Assembly: GCF_016654115.1 (NCBI RefSeq)
Contig: NZ_JAEQAZ010000067.1
Span: forward strand, 1 to 39,566
Source: Streptomyces sp. MBT53
GTDB lineage: Bacteria > Actinomycetota > Actinomycetes > Streptomycetales > Streptomycetaceae
Reading direction: 5' to 3'
Length of the DNA: 39,566 bases
Each line of letters starts with the position of its first letter. The first letter of the stretch is position 1. This document shows positions 14,231-23,485 of this stretch, one piece after another. A model generated the notes under the pieces. The model made no database searches. It was not told the origin of the DNA and saw only the letters and a list, made by a program, of their open reading frames with translations. A program made the position numbers and the translations under genes.

Positions 14231-15048
14231 CCGTCGACGGCCTTGTCTCCGGAGCCGGAACCGTCCCACCCTGTCTGCTCCCGTGGCAGCGGCTGCCGGA
14301 CAGTGCGTCGATCCGACTGCTGTGCTTCCACCACGCAGGTGGCGCGGCCTCCTCTTTCGCCTCCTGGCAGGCCGGGCTCGGTCCGGCCGTCACGGTGGTA
14401 CCGGTACAGCTGCCGGGGCGGGAGCGCCGGGTACGCCAGTCGCGGTTCCGGGACTTCGGCCGGCTGCTGGACGAGCTCGACGAGCAGCTCGACCCCCTGC
14501 TGGACGGGTCCTACGCGGTGTACGGACACAGCCTGGGCGGTCTGATCGCCCATGAGCTGACCCGCCGCCGAGTGACGACGGGCCGACGCGCACCGGAGCT
14601 GTTGCTGGTGGGAGCGTGCTCACCGCCGCATCTGCCGCGCTCCGCCGTCGCCCCGCAGAACGCCTCCGACGCCGAACTCGCCTCGTGGATGCGGGAGCTG
14701 GGCGGTGTCCCCGAGCGGGTGTCGCGTCACCCGGACTGGTTGCGGAGGTCCGTCGAGCTGCTGCGGGACGACCTGAGTCTGGCGCACAGCCATCCGCGTC
14801 ACCCCGTCGTGCGGCTGCCCGTGCCGCTGGGCGTGCTGGCGGCACAGAGCGACCCGCTCCTCACGCCGGCGCAGGCCCGGGAGTGGGCACGGCACACCAC
14901 GAACGACCTCCAGGTGCACACCATGCCCGGCGGCCACTTCTTCCACCGGGAGTTCCCCGAGGCCACACTGCGGGTGATCTCCCAGCTGCTCCCGGTCGCC
15001 ACGGAGCGGATCCGAGCCGACGGCCGGTCCCAGATGTCGGGACTGTAA
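14227..15048 (+). CDS. Type II thioesterase (alpha/beta hydrolase, GrsT-like)
   Basis: A 273-residue editing thioesterase of the kind found in polyketide and nonribosomal peptide clusters. It shows LLCFHHAGGAASSFASW near residues 31-47, the nucleophile elbow GHSLGG with Ser102, the acid in LAAQSDPLLTP, and the catalytic His in MPGGHFFHRE. Such enzymes release aberrant acyl groups from carrier proteins, here possibly from the carrier protein at 6309-6575. The start overlaps the preceding small ORF. No PKS or NRPS module is present in the window, so it either serves the FabH/ACP system or is left from a larger cluster. Confidence 0.9.
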   Translation: MTVDGLVSGAGTVPPCLLPWQRLPDSASIRLLCFHHAGGAASSFASWQAGLGPAVTVVPVQLPGRERRVRQSRFRDFGRLLDELDEQLDPLLDGSYAVYGHSLGGLIAHELTRRRVTTGRRAPELLLVGACSPPHLPRSAVAPQNASDAELASWMRELGGVPERVSRHPDWLRRSVELLRDDLSLAHSHPRHPVVRLPVPLGVLAAQSDPLLTPAQAREWARHTTNDLQVHTMPGGHFFHREFPEATLRVISQLLPVATERIRADGRSQMSGL

Positions 15049-15222
15049 AAACTATGCTTCCCAGCCGAGCGGAAATAAAAAATTGGTCAAAAAAACCGGC
15101 CTAGAATAACCTATTTCGCACGCCATCGATTGTTTACTGCTCATGAAATCATCCCCCTCATTCGGACAGCAGTTGTTACCGTGGCAACGATTGGCCGGTT
15201 CGGGGGAAAGGTCTCAGTCACT
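15049..15222 (+). promoter_or_regulatory. AT-rich promoter region of the LAL regulator
   Basis: This 174-base gap is markedly AT-rich for the window (GGAAATAAAAAATTGGTC, then TAGAATAACC near 15100), which is typical of a regulated Streptomyces promoter. A GTG start with GGGGAAAGG upstream at 15223 is preferred over the possible ATG at 15130, because the intervening codons look non-coding. Confidence 0.5.
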
Positions 15223-18063
15223 GTGGAAACATCTTTGGCCACCACAGATACTCCACGGGAAGCATCGGTGCGCTGCGGTGAATCACTGCAACTGCTGCAG
15301 GCACTCCGGCAGGTCGGCGACGGCCACGGCGGCGTCGTCGAACTGCACGGGGACCCGGGGTCCGGAAAGACACGGCTGCTGGCCCGGTTGTCGTCGGCGG
15401 CCCGGGACCAGGGAATCCGGGTGCTCGACGGCCGCTGCTACCCGGCGGAACGGAACGCGTTCGCTGTCTTCACCCGGGCTCTCGGCAACCTGGTGACGCC
15501 GCAGGCGCTGGCCCGGCTCTCACCGGCTCATGCCGAACTGGTTCGGGCGGGACTGTGCGCCCGGCGCAGCCGCACGGATCCCCCGCCCCAGCCGCTCCCG
15601 TTGTCTCAGGCGGTGCACGCCTTACTGGCCGACACCGCAGCCGGCGGACTGCTGCTGGTGCTCGACGACTTCCACTGGGCCGACCCGAAGTCCCTGGAGT
15701 TCGCCGACCACTTGGTGCGCTGGTCACTCAGGGCGCCCCTCCTCATCGTCATCGCCCACCGGCCCCGGCAGGCCGACCCGGCCCTGCTCAGCACGCTCGC
15801 CTACGGTGCCGAACAGGGCCGGGTGACCCGCGTCGGGCTGGGGCCGATCAGCCCGGAGCAAGCGGCCCAACTGCTGAACGTACGGCCCGACACCGGCTGG
15901 CTGCGGTCGGCGTATCTCGAGAGCCAGGGCAACATCCTGAATCTGCTGGTACTCGGTGAGTCCGCGCCGCTCAGACCCTCGATGACCGCCGACCTGGTCA
16001 CCGGCCGACTGGCCCCGCTCGCCGCCGAGCTGGAGTTGCCGAACCCCGTCGAACGTCTCGTGGCCGAGTCCGGGGCGGTGCTGGGCGACCGCTTCACCCG
16101 TGAGGAACTGGCGGACGTCTGCGAGCTGCCCTACGACGAGGTGTGCGCGGCCGTCACCGGGCTGATCCGGCTCGACATCCTGCGCCCGCTGCCCCACTCC
16201 GCCACCCAGTTCGTCTTCCGCCAGCCGGTACTGCGCGAGCTGGTGCACGAGCGAGCGGACCACTGCTGGCGCCGGCAGGCCCACCGCAGGGCACTGACCG
16301 CCCTCAACCGCCGCGCCGCCCCGGCCTCCGAGCGTGCCGTGCACATCGAGCTGTCCACCAGCACCTTCACCCCGGAGGACCTGGAGACACTGGCCCGGGC
16401 CGGCAATGAGGCGGTACTGAGCGCCCCCGAGGACGCCGTGCGCTGGCTGCTGCTCGCGCTGCGCGGCCTCGCCCCGGACGACAGCTCGCCCGGCCGGCTG
16501 CTCGGCCTGGTCCCACCCCTGGCCCGGGCACTCCGGGCGACCGACTGCCTCCACGGCAACGAGGCGCTACGGTCCCGGCTCACCCAGGAGGCAGGGATAC
16601 GGCCGGACGAGGCGCACCACGCGGCGATACGCGTCTGTGTGCTGGTGGAGTGCCTGCACGGGCGGTTCGCCGAGGCCGACGCGCTGCTGCGCACCGAACT
16701 CGCGCGGGCCGGCTCCGCCGCCGACCCGGATCTGCTCGCCCGGCTGACGATCTTCCGGGGCATCCGGTCCACCCTGGGCAACGACGGCGAACTGACCGCC
16801 CTCGCCTCCGCCGCGCTCCGCCTGGCCCGCTCCGCCGGCCGGGCGACGACGCTGGCCGGCGCCCTGTCGCTGCACGCCCTCGCCGAACTGACCGCCGGCC
16901 GCACCGCGCGGGCCCTGGCCTCCTACGACGCCGCGGTACGGCAGCTGGACGAGCTCCCGAACGCCGAACTGCGCCTGCACACGGAGTACTTCGCCCTGCT
17001 CGGCGGGTGCGCCCTGGCGCTGGGGCGGCCCCAGGAGGCGGAGTCCCACTATGTCCGCGGTATCGCCGTCTCGGCGGGCCGCTCCCCCGACACCATGCTC
17101 CCCACGCTGCTCAGCGGACTCGCCGAGGCGCAGCTGCGACAGGGTCGGCTGAACAGCGCGCGGCGCTCGGCCGCCGACGCCGCGGACCTGGCCGGACACC
17201 TGGGCGCGGACCGGCTGCGGGCATACGCGATGGCCCAGGAGGCGCTCGCCGTCACCTACGCGGAGCTGCCGGGCAGCAGCCGTGCCTCGGCCGCTACGGA
17301 GGAAGCGCTGCGGGCCCTGCACCACTGGAGCGACATCTGGCACTCGCTGGCCGTGCTGACGGTCGCCGAATGCCTGCTGCTCCAGGGCGGTCAGGAACGC
17401 TGCCTGGACCTGTTGCTCGATCTGGGCGCCCCCGAATTCGGCGCGCTGAGCCCGCCGCTGCGGGCCCGGGCCTACGAGTTGCTCGCCCGGGCCTCCGCCT
17501 CCAGCGGCACCCACGCCGCTGTGTGGGCCGAGCGCGCCTCCCGGGTGACGGAGGTCTGCCCGCTGCCGCACACACGGGCCTACGCGCTCTTGGCTCGCGG
17601 TCATGTACTCACCCAGCAGAACGAGCCGGCCGCGGCGATCACCGCCTATCGGAAAGCCGAACGCCTCTTCGACGGCGCGCAGTTGAGACTCCAGAGCCTG
17701 CACGCGGCCGTACGGACCGCCCAGGCGGCGAGTGCCGGCGGACGGCCCGAGGACGCGGAGGAACTGTGGACCGCCGCGCGGGGACTGGCCGATCACTGGC
17801 ACGTGCCGCTCTTCGCCCAGCCGCCGTCCGTACGTCCGGCACCCGATCTCATGCCGCTGACCCGGCGGGAGCTGGAGGTGGCACGCCTGGTCGGCACCGG
17901 GCGACGCACCCGCGAGGTCGCCGAGACACTGCGGGTGAGCCCGCGCACGATCGAGGTCCATCTCTCCCGCATTTACCGGAAACTGGAGATCGGTTCCCGC
18001 GCGGAGCTGGCCCGATTGATGGCCGTACGTATTTCTACTGATGCACGTACACACAATTACTGA
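15223..18063 (+). CDS. Large LuxR-type (LAL) transcriptional regulator (TTA codon)
   Basis: A regulator of about 946 residues. An N-terminal AAA-type NTPase domain has Walker A GDPGSGKT near residues 43-50 and Walker B LLLVLDDFHWADP near residue 145. A long TPR-like alpha-helical middle (ALA-rich repeats, residues 400-870) follows, then a C-terminal LuxR helix-turn-helix: LTRRELEVARLVGTGRRTRE and VSPRTIEVHLSRIYRKL. This is the LAL family that activates antibiotic clusters. TTA at 15622-15624 (residue 134) makes it a bldA target candidate. It lies downstream of the thioesterase and upstream of a SARP, so it may activate genes of the island. GTG at 15223 is chosen; a longer form from 15130 (977 residues) cannot be excluded. 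Confidence 0.9.
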   Translation: METSLATTDTPREASVRCGESLQLLQALRQVGDGHGGVVELHGDPGSGKTRLLARLSSAARDQGIRVLDGRCYPAERNAFAVFTRALGNLVTPQALARLSPAHAELVRAGLCARRSRTDPPPQPLPLSQAVHALLADTAAGGLLLVLDDFHWADPKSLEFADHLVRWSLRAPLLIVIAHRPRQADPALLSTLAYGAEQGRVTRVGLGPISPEQAAQLLNVRPDTGWLRSAYLESQGNILNLLVLGESAPLRPSMTADLVTGRLAPLAAELELPNPVERLVAESGAVLGDRFTREELADVCELPYDEVCAAVTGLIRLDILRPLPHSATQFVFRQPVLRELVHERADHCWRRQAHRRALTALNRRAAPASERAVHIELSTSTFTPEDLETLARAGNEAVLSAPEDAVRWLLLALRGLAPDDSSPGRLLGLVPPLARALRATDCLHGNEALRSRLTQEAGIRPDEAHHAAIRVCVLVECLHGRFAEADALLRTELARAGSAADPDLLARLTIFRGIRSTLGNDGELTALASAALRLARSAGRATTLAGALSLHALAELTAGRTARALASYDAAVRQLDELPNAELRLHTEYFALLGGCALALGRPQEAESHYVRGIAVSAGRSPDTMLPTLLSGLAEAQLRQGRLNSARRSAADAADLAGHLGADRLRAYAMAQEALAVTYAELPGSSRASAATEEALRALHHWSDIWHSLAVLTVAECLLLQGGQERCLDLLLDLGAPEFGALSPPLRARAYELLARASASSGTHAAVWAERASRVTEVCPLPHTRAYALLARGHVLTQQNEPAAAITAYRKAERLFDGAQLRLQSLHAAVRTAQAASAGGRPEDAEELWTAARGLADHWHVPLFAQPPSVRPAPDLMPLTRRELEVARLVGTGRRTREVAETLRVSPRTIEVHLSRIYRKLEIGSRAELARLMAVRISTDARTHNY

Positions 18064-18238
18064 GAGGCTTATATCAGCTCTGCGGGATCCATGGGAACAG
18101 CGCATAGACCGGTCCCGATATGGACGAACCTCTAGCTGGAGGAAGTATTCCGGAAACAATTGATCCGACTCGACGAGCGCTCCGGCCCGACGTTGCGCCG
18201 AGCGTCGTCGGGCCTCCCCCCACCAGGAAGGCAGCGTC
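18064..18238 (+). promoter_or_regulatory. Leader of the SARP gene with a 9-bp hairpin
   Basis: No gene is seen in this 175-base gap. GGCCCGACG (18184-18192) pairs with CGTCGGGCC (18206-18214) around a 13-base loop, 24 bases before the SARP start. It may terminate read-through from the LAL gene or form a leader structure. The segment 18064-18180 is relatively AT-rich (GGCTTATATCAGC, ATTCCGGAAACAATTG) and probably holds the SARP promoter. Confidence 0.45.
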
Positions 18239-19006
18239 ATGCGATTCGAGATCCTGGGAAGCCTGCGCATCACTGACGGCAAGGACGTGTTCACGGTCAC
18301 CGCTCCGAAGATGGAGTCCCTGCTCGCGGCCATGCTGGTACGTGCCGACGACGTCGTCTCCATGGACCAGATGTGCACCGAGATCTGGGGTGCCGATCCC
18401 CCGCGCCGTGCCGTCGCCACTCTGCACGTCTACATATCGCAGCTGCGCAAACTGCTCGGACGCGCCGATGAGGGCCGCAGCCCGATCGTGACCCGGTTCC
18501 CCGGTTATGTCCTGGAGCTCGGTGACAGCAGCCTGGACGCGCACGAGTTCCAGCGGCTTGCCCGGCAGAGCCGGGCCGCGTTCCGCGCCGGGCAGTACCA
18601 GGAGGCCTCCGTGGCCTGCGGCCGGGCGCTCGCGCTGTGGCGCGGCACGGTTCTCGGCGAGCTGCGCGGCGGCCCCATCGTGGACGAGTTCGCGACCTGG
18701 GCCGAGGAAACCCGGCTGGAGTGCGTCGAGTTGGGCAACGAGGCGGACCTGATGATGGGGCGGCACCGGGAGCTGGTGGGGCCGCTGTACACGCTCGTGA
18801 ACAAACATCCGCTGATCGAGGCGTTCCACCGGCAGCTGATGCTCGCCCTGTACCGCTCGGACCGGCGGGCCGACGCCCTCCGTGCCTTCCAGCGGGTGTG
18901 CTCCCTGCTCGACCGCGAGCTGGGCATCACGCCGTGCCGACCGTTGTACGAACTGCACCAGCAGATCCTGGCCGACGAGGAGTTGAGGGTGCCGGCAGCG
19001 GCATGA
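18239..19006 (+). CDS. SARP family transcriptional activator
   Basis: A 255-residue protein with the two-domain layout of small SARPs (DnrI/ActII-ORF4 type). The winged OmpR-like DNA-binding domain covers residues 1-95 (MRFEILGSLRITDG; RAVATLHVYISQLRKLLG; VTRFPGYVLEL). The BTAD domain covers residues about 100-250 (LDAHEFQRLARQSRAAF; ALALWRGTVLGELRGGP; RQLMLALYRSDRRADALRAF; LDRELGITPCRPLYELHQQIL). ATG at 18239 follows GGAAGG. SARPs bind heptamer direct repeats upstream of biosynthetic genes. Together with the LAL gene it forms a regulatory pair likely serving the island. Confidence 0.93.
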   Translation: MRFEILGSLRITDGKDVFTVTAPKMESLLAAMLVRADDVVSMDQMCTEIWGADPPRRAVATLHVYISQLRKLLGRADEGRSPIVTRFPGYVLELGDSSLDAHEFQRLARQSRAAFRAGQYQEASVACGRALALWRGTVLGELRGGPIVDEFATWAEETRLECVELGNEADLMMGRHRELVGPLYTLVNKHPLIEAFHRQLMLALYRSDRRADALRAFQRVCSLLDRELGITPCRPLYELHQQILADEELRVPAAA

Positions 19007-19156
19007 ACCGCCGCGGGCGGCCGGGCTTCTAGGTGAACCGCGGGGCCCGGCCGCCCACCGGCGGTCCGCGCAGCCGGCTCCCGGACAGGTACGCGGCACC
19101 ACCGCAGGCGCCGGGTGCGGCTCGTTCTCACCCGGCGCCCCGTCCGCTCTGCGCCC

Positions 19157-20059
19157 TCACCCCGCCGAGACGAGGTCCAGCAGGCGCCCGGCCAGGTCGA
19201 TGGTGTGATCGACGGTGCCGGTCACGAAGGTGAAGTCGACGAAGACCTCGCTCGCCGGCACCACCGAACGCATCTTCATCACCTCCTCGGCGACCACCGT
19301 CACCGGTGTGCCGGCGGCCACGTTGACCCGCAGGATCACCCCGATCCCGTCCGGGTCCCGCCCGACCTCCTCCGCCGCCTGCCGGACGGTCGCCCACCCC
19401 TCGGTGAGCCGCGTCGCGGGAAAGGCCTCGGGCGCCCACCACACCGGCATCCAGCCGTCGGCCCGCGCTCCGATCCGCCGCAGTGCCCGTCGTCCGAACG
19501 CCCCGAGATAGATCGGGGGATGCGGCCGTTGCACGGGCTTGAGCTCCACATGGCCGGCCGGGATCGTGAACAGCGGGCCCTGGTGCTGCACGGGGTTGAC
19601 CGTCCACCAGGACACGAGCACGTCCAGCAGTTCGTCGAGCCTCGCGCCGCGCCCTTCGAACGGCACCCCTGCGGCCTGGTACTCCTCGGGCGACCAGCCG
19701 CTCCCGAACCCGGCGATGAGCCGACCACCGCTGGCCACGTCGAGGCTGGCCAGCGCGCGTGCCAGCAGCGCGGGCGAGTACCACGGCGCGTTGATGCCGC
19801 TGCTGCCCAGCCGGACCTCACTGGTGACCGCCGCCGCGACCGCCAGCGCCGTCAACGGGTCGGCCGCCACCCGGAACTCGTCCGGAATGGCAGGGGAACC
19901 GGGGGAATAGCCGACGGTCGGATCCACCGCGGTCAACAGCCGGTCGCCGACCCAGAGGCTGGTCGCGCCGAGTTTCTCCGCGTCGGCGGCGAACCGGGCG
20001 ATGCCGTTCACCTCGTTGGCCGCCGGACCGAATGTCGGAAGACCGAATCCCAGCCGCAT
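19157..20059 (-). CDS. LLM-class F420-dependent oxidoreductase (TIGR03619-like)
   Basis: A 300-residue luciferase-like TIM-barrel protein. It opens with MRLGFGLPTFGPAAN, has RFAADAEKLGATSLWVGDRL, VRLGSSGINAPWYSPALLARALASLD and the typical GRLIAGFGSGWSPEEYQAAG, and ends with AGRLLDL. These are the conserved blocks of F420-dependent class F oxidoreductases in actinobacteria. It is divergent from the second LLM gene at 20264. The substrate is unknown; such enzymes reduce or oxygenate small organic molecules. ATG at 20059. Confidence 0.9.
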   Translation of the reverse strand: MRLGFGLPTFGPAANEVNGIARFAADAEKLGATSLWVGDRLLTAVDPTVGYSPGSPAIPDEFRVAADPLTALAVAAAVTSEVRLGSSGINAPWYSPALLARALASLDVASGGRLIAGFGSGWSPEEYQAAGVPFEGRGARLDELLDVLVSWWTVNPVQHQGPLFTIPAGHVELKPVQRPHPPIYLGAFGRRALRRIGARADGWMPVWWAPEAFPATRLTEGWATVRQAAEEVGRDPDGIGVILRVNVAAGTPVTVVAEEVMKMRSVVPASEVFVDFTFVTGTVDHTIDLAGRLLDLVSAG

Positions 20060-20263
20060 ATGTGCGCTCCCACCCGCTCCGGAATGTCACCAGCAATGGA
20101 ACCCACGTTAGGGGAACGGAAAGCGGTGCTCCAGAGCGCGCTGGTCCCGCCGGCAGGAGTACTGGTGGTGCGACCAATAGGAGAAACTGACTCCCCCCTG
20201 GGACCCGGCCCGACACCTATATTCGTTCAGGCGGCGAATCATCGATGACAGACAGGGGATTTG
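20060..20263. promoter_or_regulatory. Divergent promoter region between the two LLM oxidoreductase genes
   Basis: Back-to-back starts at 20059 (-) and 20264 (+) leave 204 bases. CACCTATATTCGTTCAG near 20213 gives a possible -10 (TATATT) for the rightward gene, and the ribosome site is AGGGGA at 20254. I see no clear palindrome. Confidence 0.4.
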
Positions 20264-21424
20264 ATGTATCCGGACCGACTCAAATTCGGCGCTTTTCTCG
20301 CACCGTTCCATCCGCTCGGCGAGGATCCCACCCTCCAGTTCGAGCGCGACCTCGAATTGATCGAGTTGTTCGACCGGCTCAACTACGATGAATTCTGGAT
20401 CGGCGAACACCATTCGCTGGGCTGGAACAGCATCGGCTTCCCCGAACTGTTCGTGGCCGCCGCCGCCGAGCGTACGCGCCAGATCAAACTGGCCACCGGC
20501 GTGATGACACTGCCGTATCACCACCCGTTCATGGTGGCCAGCCGCGCCCTGCATCTCGATCATCTGACCCGTGGCCGCTTCATCCTCGGGGTCGGCGCGG
20601 GCAGCAGCCCGGTGGACGCGCACATGCTCGGCCGCGAGTGGGGGGAGATGCGTCGCATGTTCGGCGAGTCCCTGGAGGCGGTCGTGGAACTGCTCCACGG
20701 GGACCAGCCGGTCACCAGGAAGACCTCGTGGTTCACTCTCCAGGACGCCAAGCTCCAGCTCGCGCCGTACCGGGCGGGCAAGGTGGAGATCGCGGCCGCG
20801 AGCGTCGCCTCGCCGCACAGCGTGCGGCTGTCGGGTCAACTCGGCATCAGCACCGTCTCGTTCGGGGTGTCGCGGCCCGGTCACCGCCCTCCCGACATGA
20901 AGACACAGTGGCGCTACGCCGAGGAGGCCGCCGCGGAGCACGGCAGGACCGTCGACCGCGGGAACTGGCGGATCACGCTGCCGATCCACGTCGCCGAGAC
21001 GCGCGCACAGGCCATCGACGACGTGCGGGCCGGCTACCAGCGCTGGGCCTACGAGTACTGGGGTGATCTGCGCGGGCTCGACGTGAGCATCCCCGGCGTC
21101 GATCCGGAGAACGCCATCGAGGCGGCGATCGAGGCCGGCAGCGCGATCATCGGCTCGGTCGACGACTGCGTGGCGGGCATCCGGCGCATGCAGGAGGAGA
21201 CCGGCGGTTTCGGCACCCTCCTGGTGTACCTCCAGGACTGGGCCGATCCGGAGCGCACCAAGCGCAGTTACGACCTGCTGGCACGCTATGTGGCACCGCA
21301 CTTCACCGGTTCGGCGCGCCCGCTGGCCGAGTCCGCGCGGTGGTACCAGGAGAACCGCGACCTGTTCGGCGGCAAGCTCACGCTGCCCGATCACGGAGCA
21401 CGGCCGCGTGGCGCCGCCGGCTGA
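20264..21424 (+). CDS. LLM-class flavin-dependent monooxygenase (limonene/alkanal monooxygenase-like)
   Basis: A 386-residue bacterial-luciferase-family protein. Conserved blocks are LKFGAFLAPFHPLGEDP at the start, DRLNYDEFWIGEHHSLGW near residue 45, IKLATGVMTLPYHHPFMVA, LDHLTRGRFILGVGAGSSPVDAHMLG, and IIGSVDDCVAGIRRM toward the end. EHHS and the GAGS loop are typical of FMN-dependent LLM monooxygenases that use reduced flavin. ATG at 20264 with AGGGGA upstream is preferred to the TTG at 20261. The flavin reductase encoded at 25747 could supply FMNH2. Substrate unknown. Confidence 0.9.
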   Translation: MYPDRLKFGAFLAPFHPLGEDPTLQFERDLELIELFDRLNYDEFWIGEHHSLGWNSIGFPELFVAAAAERTRQIKLATGVMTLPYHHPFMVASRALHLDHLTRGRFILGVGAGSSPVDAHMLGREWGEMRRMFGESLEAVVELLHGDQPVTRKTSWFTLQDAKLQLAPYRAGKVEIAAASVASPHSVRLSGQLGISTVSFGVSRPGHRPPDMKTQWRYAEEAAAEHGRTVDRGNWRITLPIHVAETRAQAIDDVRAGYQRWAYEYWGDLRGLDVSIPGVDPENAIEAAIEAGSAIIGSVDDCVAGIRRMQEETGGFGTLLVYLQDWADPERTKRSYDLLARYVAPHFTGSARPLAESARWYQENRDLFGGKLTLPDHGARPRGAAG

Positions 21425-21494
21425 CCGATCGTCGTCGAACGTCGCTGCCGCACCCGGCGAGGTCCGCCAGGGTGCGGCAGCGGCGGTGGGGTGT

Positions 21495-22922
21495 TCAGGC
21501 GGTGGCGAGGGCGGCCTCACGCTGTTCGGCGCGGGCGATCAGCAGCCAGGCGCCGACGGCGGCGGCGAGATACGCGGCACCGATCACCGCGAAGCACAAC
21601 GCCGGCCCACGCTCCCAGTCCGAGGTGGTGCCGAGCACCACGCTCATCGCGGCGATGCCCACCAGCGTGCCGATCTGACGGTTGGCGTTGAGCACGGAGC
21701 CGGCCGCGTTCGCGTGCTCGGGCCCGGCGGCGTCCACCAGGGCGGCGGTCATCCCGGGGGAGATGATGCCCGCGCCGATGTTGGCGAGACCGACGGCCAC
21801 CGCCAGCACCCAGTAGGGCGTGGCCGAGGACACGGTGACCATGGTCAGCGAGGAGACTCCGGCGACCAGTAGGAACACCGTCAGCAGTGCCCCGTTGGAG
21901 AACCGTGCGGAGATCCGCGAGTAGACGACGTTGGCCAGCGGGAACCAGATCGTCATCGGCAGCAGTTCGAGCCCGGCCTGGAAGGGGCTGGCCCCACGGG
22001 CGTGCTGGAGGTACAGACTCAGCATGAACATGCTGCCGTAGAGCGCGAGGTTGAAGAGGAAACCCACCAGGTTCGCGCCGGCGAAGCTCGGCCGCCGGAA
22101 CAGGCTCCACGGCATGACCAGGTTGTCGGCGCGCCGCTCGCGCACCAGCAGCGAACCGGCGGCGACCACCAGCACGGCGTACGACGCCAGCATCGCGCCG
22201 GCACCCCAGCCGAGCCGCGGTCCCTCGATCAGCGCGAAGCTCAGGGCGGCGAGTGCCACGATCCACAGGAGATGGCCGGGCACGGCCAGTTTGGTGGCGC
22301 GCACCTCGGACGGAGCGATGTAGCGCCTGGTCAGCAGCATGCCGATGATGCCGATGGGCAGGTTGAGGACGAAGATGCTCTGCCAGCCGAACGCGCTGAC
22401 CAGGAGACCGCCGACGGTCGGGCCCAGGCCCGCGGAGGTGGCCACGATCGCCGACCACAGGCCCAGCATCCGGGTGCGCTGCCGTTTCTCCGGGAACGAG
22501 AACACCAGCAGGGACAGCGAACTCGGCATGAAGAGCGCGGCTCCCACGCCCTGCAGGAGACGTGCGGAGATGAGCACGGCCGCGTTCGGTGCCAGCGCGC
22601 AGCCGAGGGAGGCGACGAAGAAGACGGCCATGCCCCACAGGTAGACGGTCTTCGCGCCGAGGCGATTCGCCAGGCCGCCGGCCAGCAGCAGCAGCGAGCT
22701 GAACACCAGGACGTAGCCGTCGACGATCCAGGTGAGTTCCGGCAACGAGGCGTGCAGTTGTTCCTGGATCGCCGAGCCCGCGACGTTGACGACGGTCACG
22801 TCCAGGGCGGCCATGACGAACCCGGTGGCGAGGGCGGTCAGCCGCAGGCCTGGTGACACGTCCCGTTGGGCCGGTGTCACCTCACCGGGCAACGGCACTG
22901 CTCGGGACTCAGCACTGGGCAT
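21495..22922 (-). CDS. MFS efflux transporter, DHA2 family
   Basis: A 475-residue multidrug-efflux type MFS protein with about 14 helices. VMAALDVTVVNVAGSAIQEQL is the TM1 LDxTVVNVA motif, and LAGGLANRLGAKTVYLWGM covers motif A. ATG at 22922 follows the strong ribosome site GGAGGAG; the frame continues open upstream through the operator, which excludes longer starts. It is divergent from an ArsR-type repressor gene with a clear palindrome between them, the usual layout of a repressed efflux pump. Confidence 0.9.
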   Translation of the reverse strand: MPSAESRAVPLPGEVTPAQRDVSPGLRLTALATGFVMAALDVTVVNVAGSAIQEQLHASLPELTWIVDGYVLVFSSLLLLAGGLANRLGAKTVYLWGMAVFFVASLGCALAPNAAVLISARLLQGVGAALFMPSSLSLLVFSFPEKRQRTRMLGLWSAIVATSAGLGPTVGGLLVSAFGWQSIFVLNLPIGIIGMLLTRRYIAPSEVRATKLAVPGHLLWIVALAALSFALIEGPRLGWGAGAMLASYAVLVVAAGSLLVRERRADNLVMPWSLFRRPSFAGANLVGFLFNLALYGSMFMLSLYLQHARGASPFQAGLELLPMTIWFPLANVVYSRISARFSNGALLTVFLLVAGVSSLTMVTVSSATPYWVLAVAVGLANIGAGIISPGMTAALVDAAGPEHANAAGSVLNANRQIGTLVGIAAMSVVLGTTSDWERGPALCFAVIGAAYLAAAVGAWLLIARAEQREAALATA

Positions 22923-23019
22923 CGTTGTCTCCTCCGGGAGGCTCGCTGGGGCGAAGAACGACCGCAGACCACCGACGACCGCGGCCAGGGATCTCTCCCC
23001 AGGTCCATTGAAACCGCTA

Positions 23020-23053
23020 TGACGATGGCGGTCAAATTTGATAGCCATCATCA
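23020..23053. promoter_or_regulatory. Palindromic operator between the MFS pump and ArsR-type regulator
   Basis: The core TCAAATTTGA (23032-23041) is a perfect palindrome. It is flanked by GATGGC (23024-23029) and GCCATC (23044-23049), extended to TGAC/ATCA at the ends. 14 of 17 base pairs match over 34 bases. It is AT-rich against a GC-rich background and lies between divergent starts at 22922 and 23111, so it is the probable operator of the ArsR-type protein. Confidence 0.7.
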
Positions 23054-23110
23054 TATGACCGCTGTCGTACGATTGGGGCGCCGCGTCGCAACGCAAGGAG
23101 GCCGAGTCAC

Positions 23111-23449
23111 GTGACCGCACAGACCACCGAGCGCATCACGGATCACCTCGCCGCCGAGGACATCGCGCTCCAGGGGGTACTGGAGGCGCTGACCGACCCG
23201 GTGCGGCGCAGCATCGTGCTCCAACTCGCCGACTCCGAGCGGCACATGGCGTGCGGGACGTTCGACATCAACGTCACGCGCTCCACCAGCACCCATCACT
23301 TCAAGGTGCTGCGCCGGGCGGGCATCCTCCGGCAGCACTACGAGGGCACGGTGAAGACGAACTCCCTGCGCCGCGCCGACCTGGACCGCGCCCTTCCCGG
23401 CCTGCTCGACGCGATCCTCGCGGCGGCCCGTCGCGAGACGGACCAGTAG
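23111..23449 (+). CDS. ArsR-type winged-helix repressor
   Basis: A 112-residue protein with the ArsR/SmtB fold: LEALTDPVRRSIVLQLADS, a recognition helix in TRSTSTHHFKVLRRAGILRQ near residues 56-75, and the beta-wing YEGTVKTNSLRRADLD. No CxC metal-site pair of classical ArsR is visible, so it probably senses an organic ligand. GTG at 23111 with AAGGAGG upstream. It is divergent from the efflux gene and likely represses it and itself through the palindrome at 23020-23053. Confidence 0.85.
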   Translation: MTAQTTERITDHLAAEDIALQGVLEALTDPVRRSIVLQLADSERHMACGTFDINVTRSTSTHHFKVLRRAGILRQHYEGTVKTNSLRRADLDRALPGLLDAILAAARRETDQ

Positions 23450-23485
23450 CAGGCCCCTCCGGCGGATCCCCGGTCGCGTCGGCGT

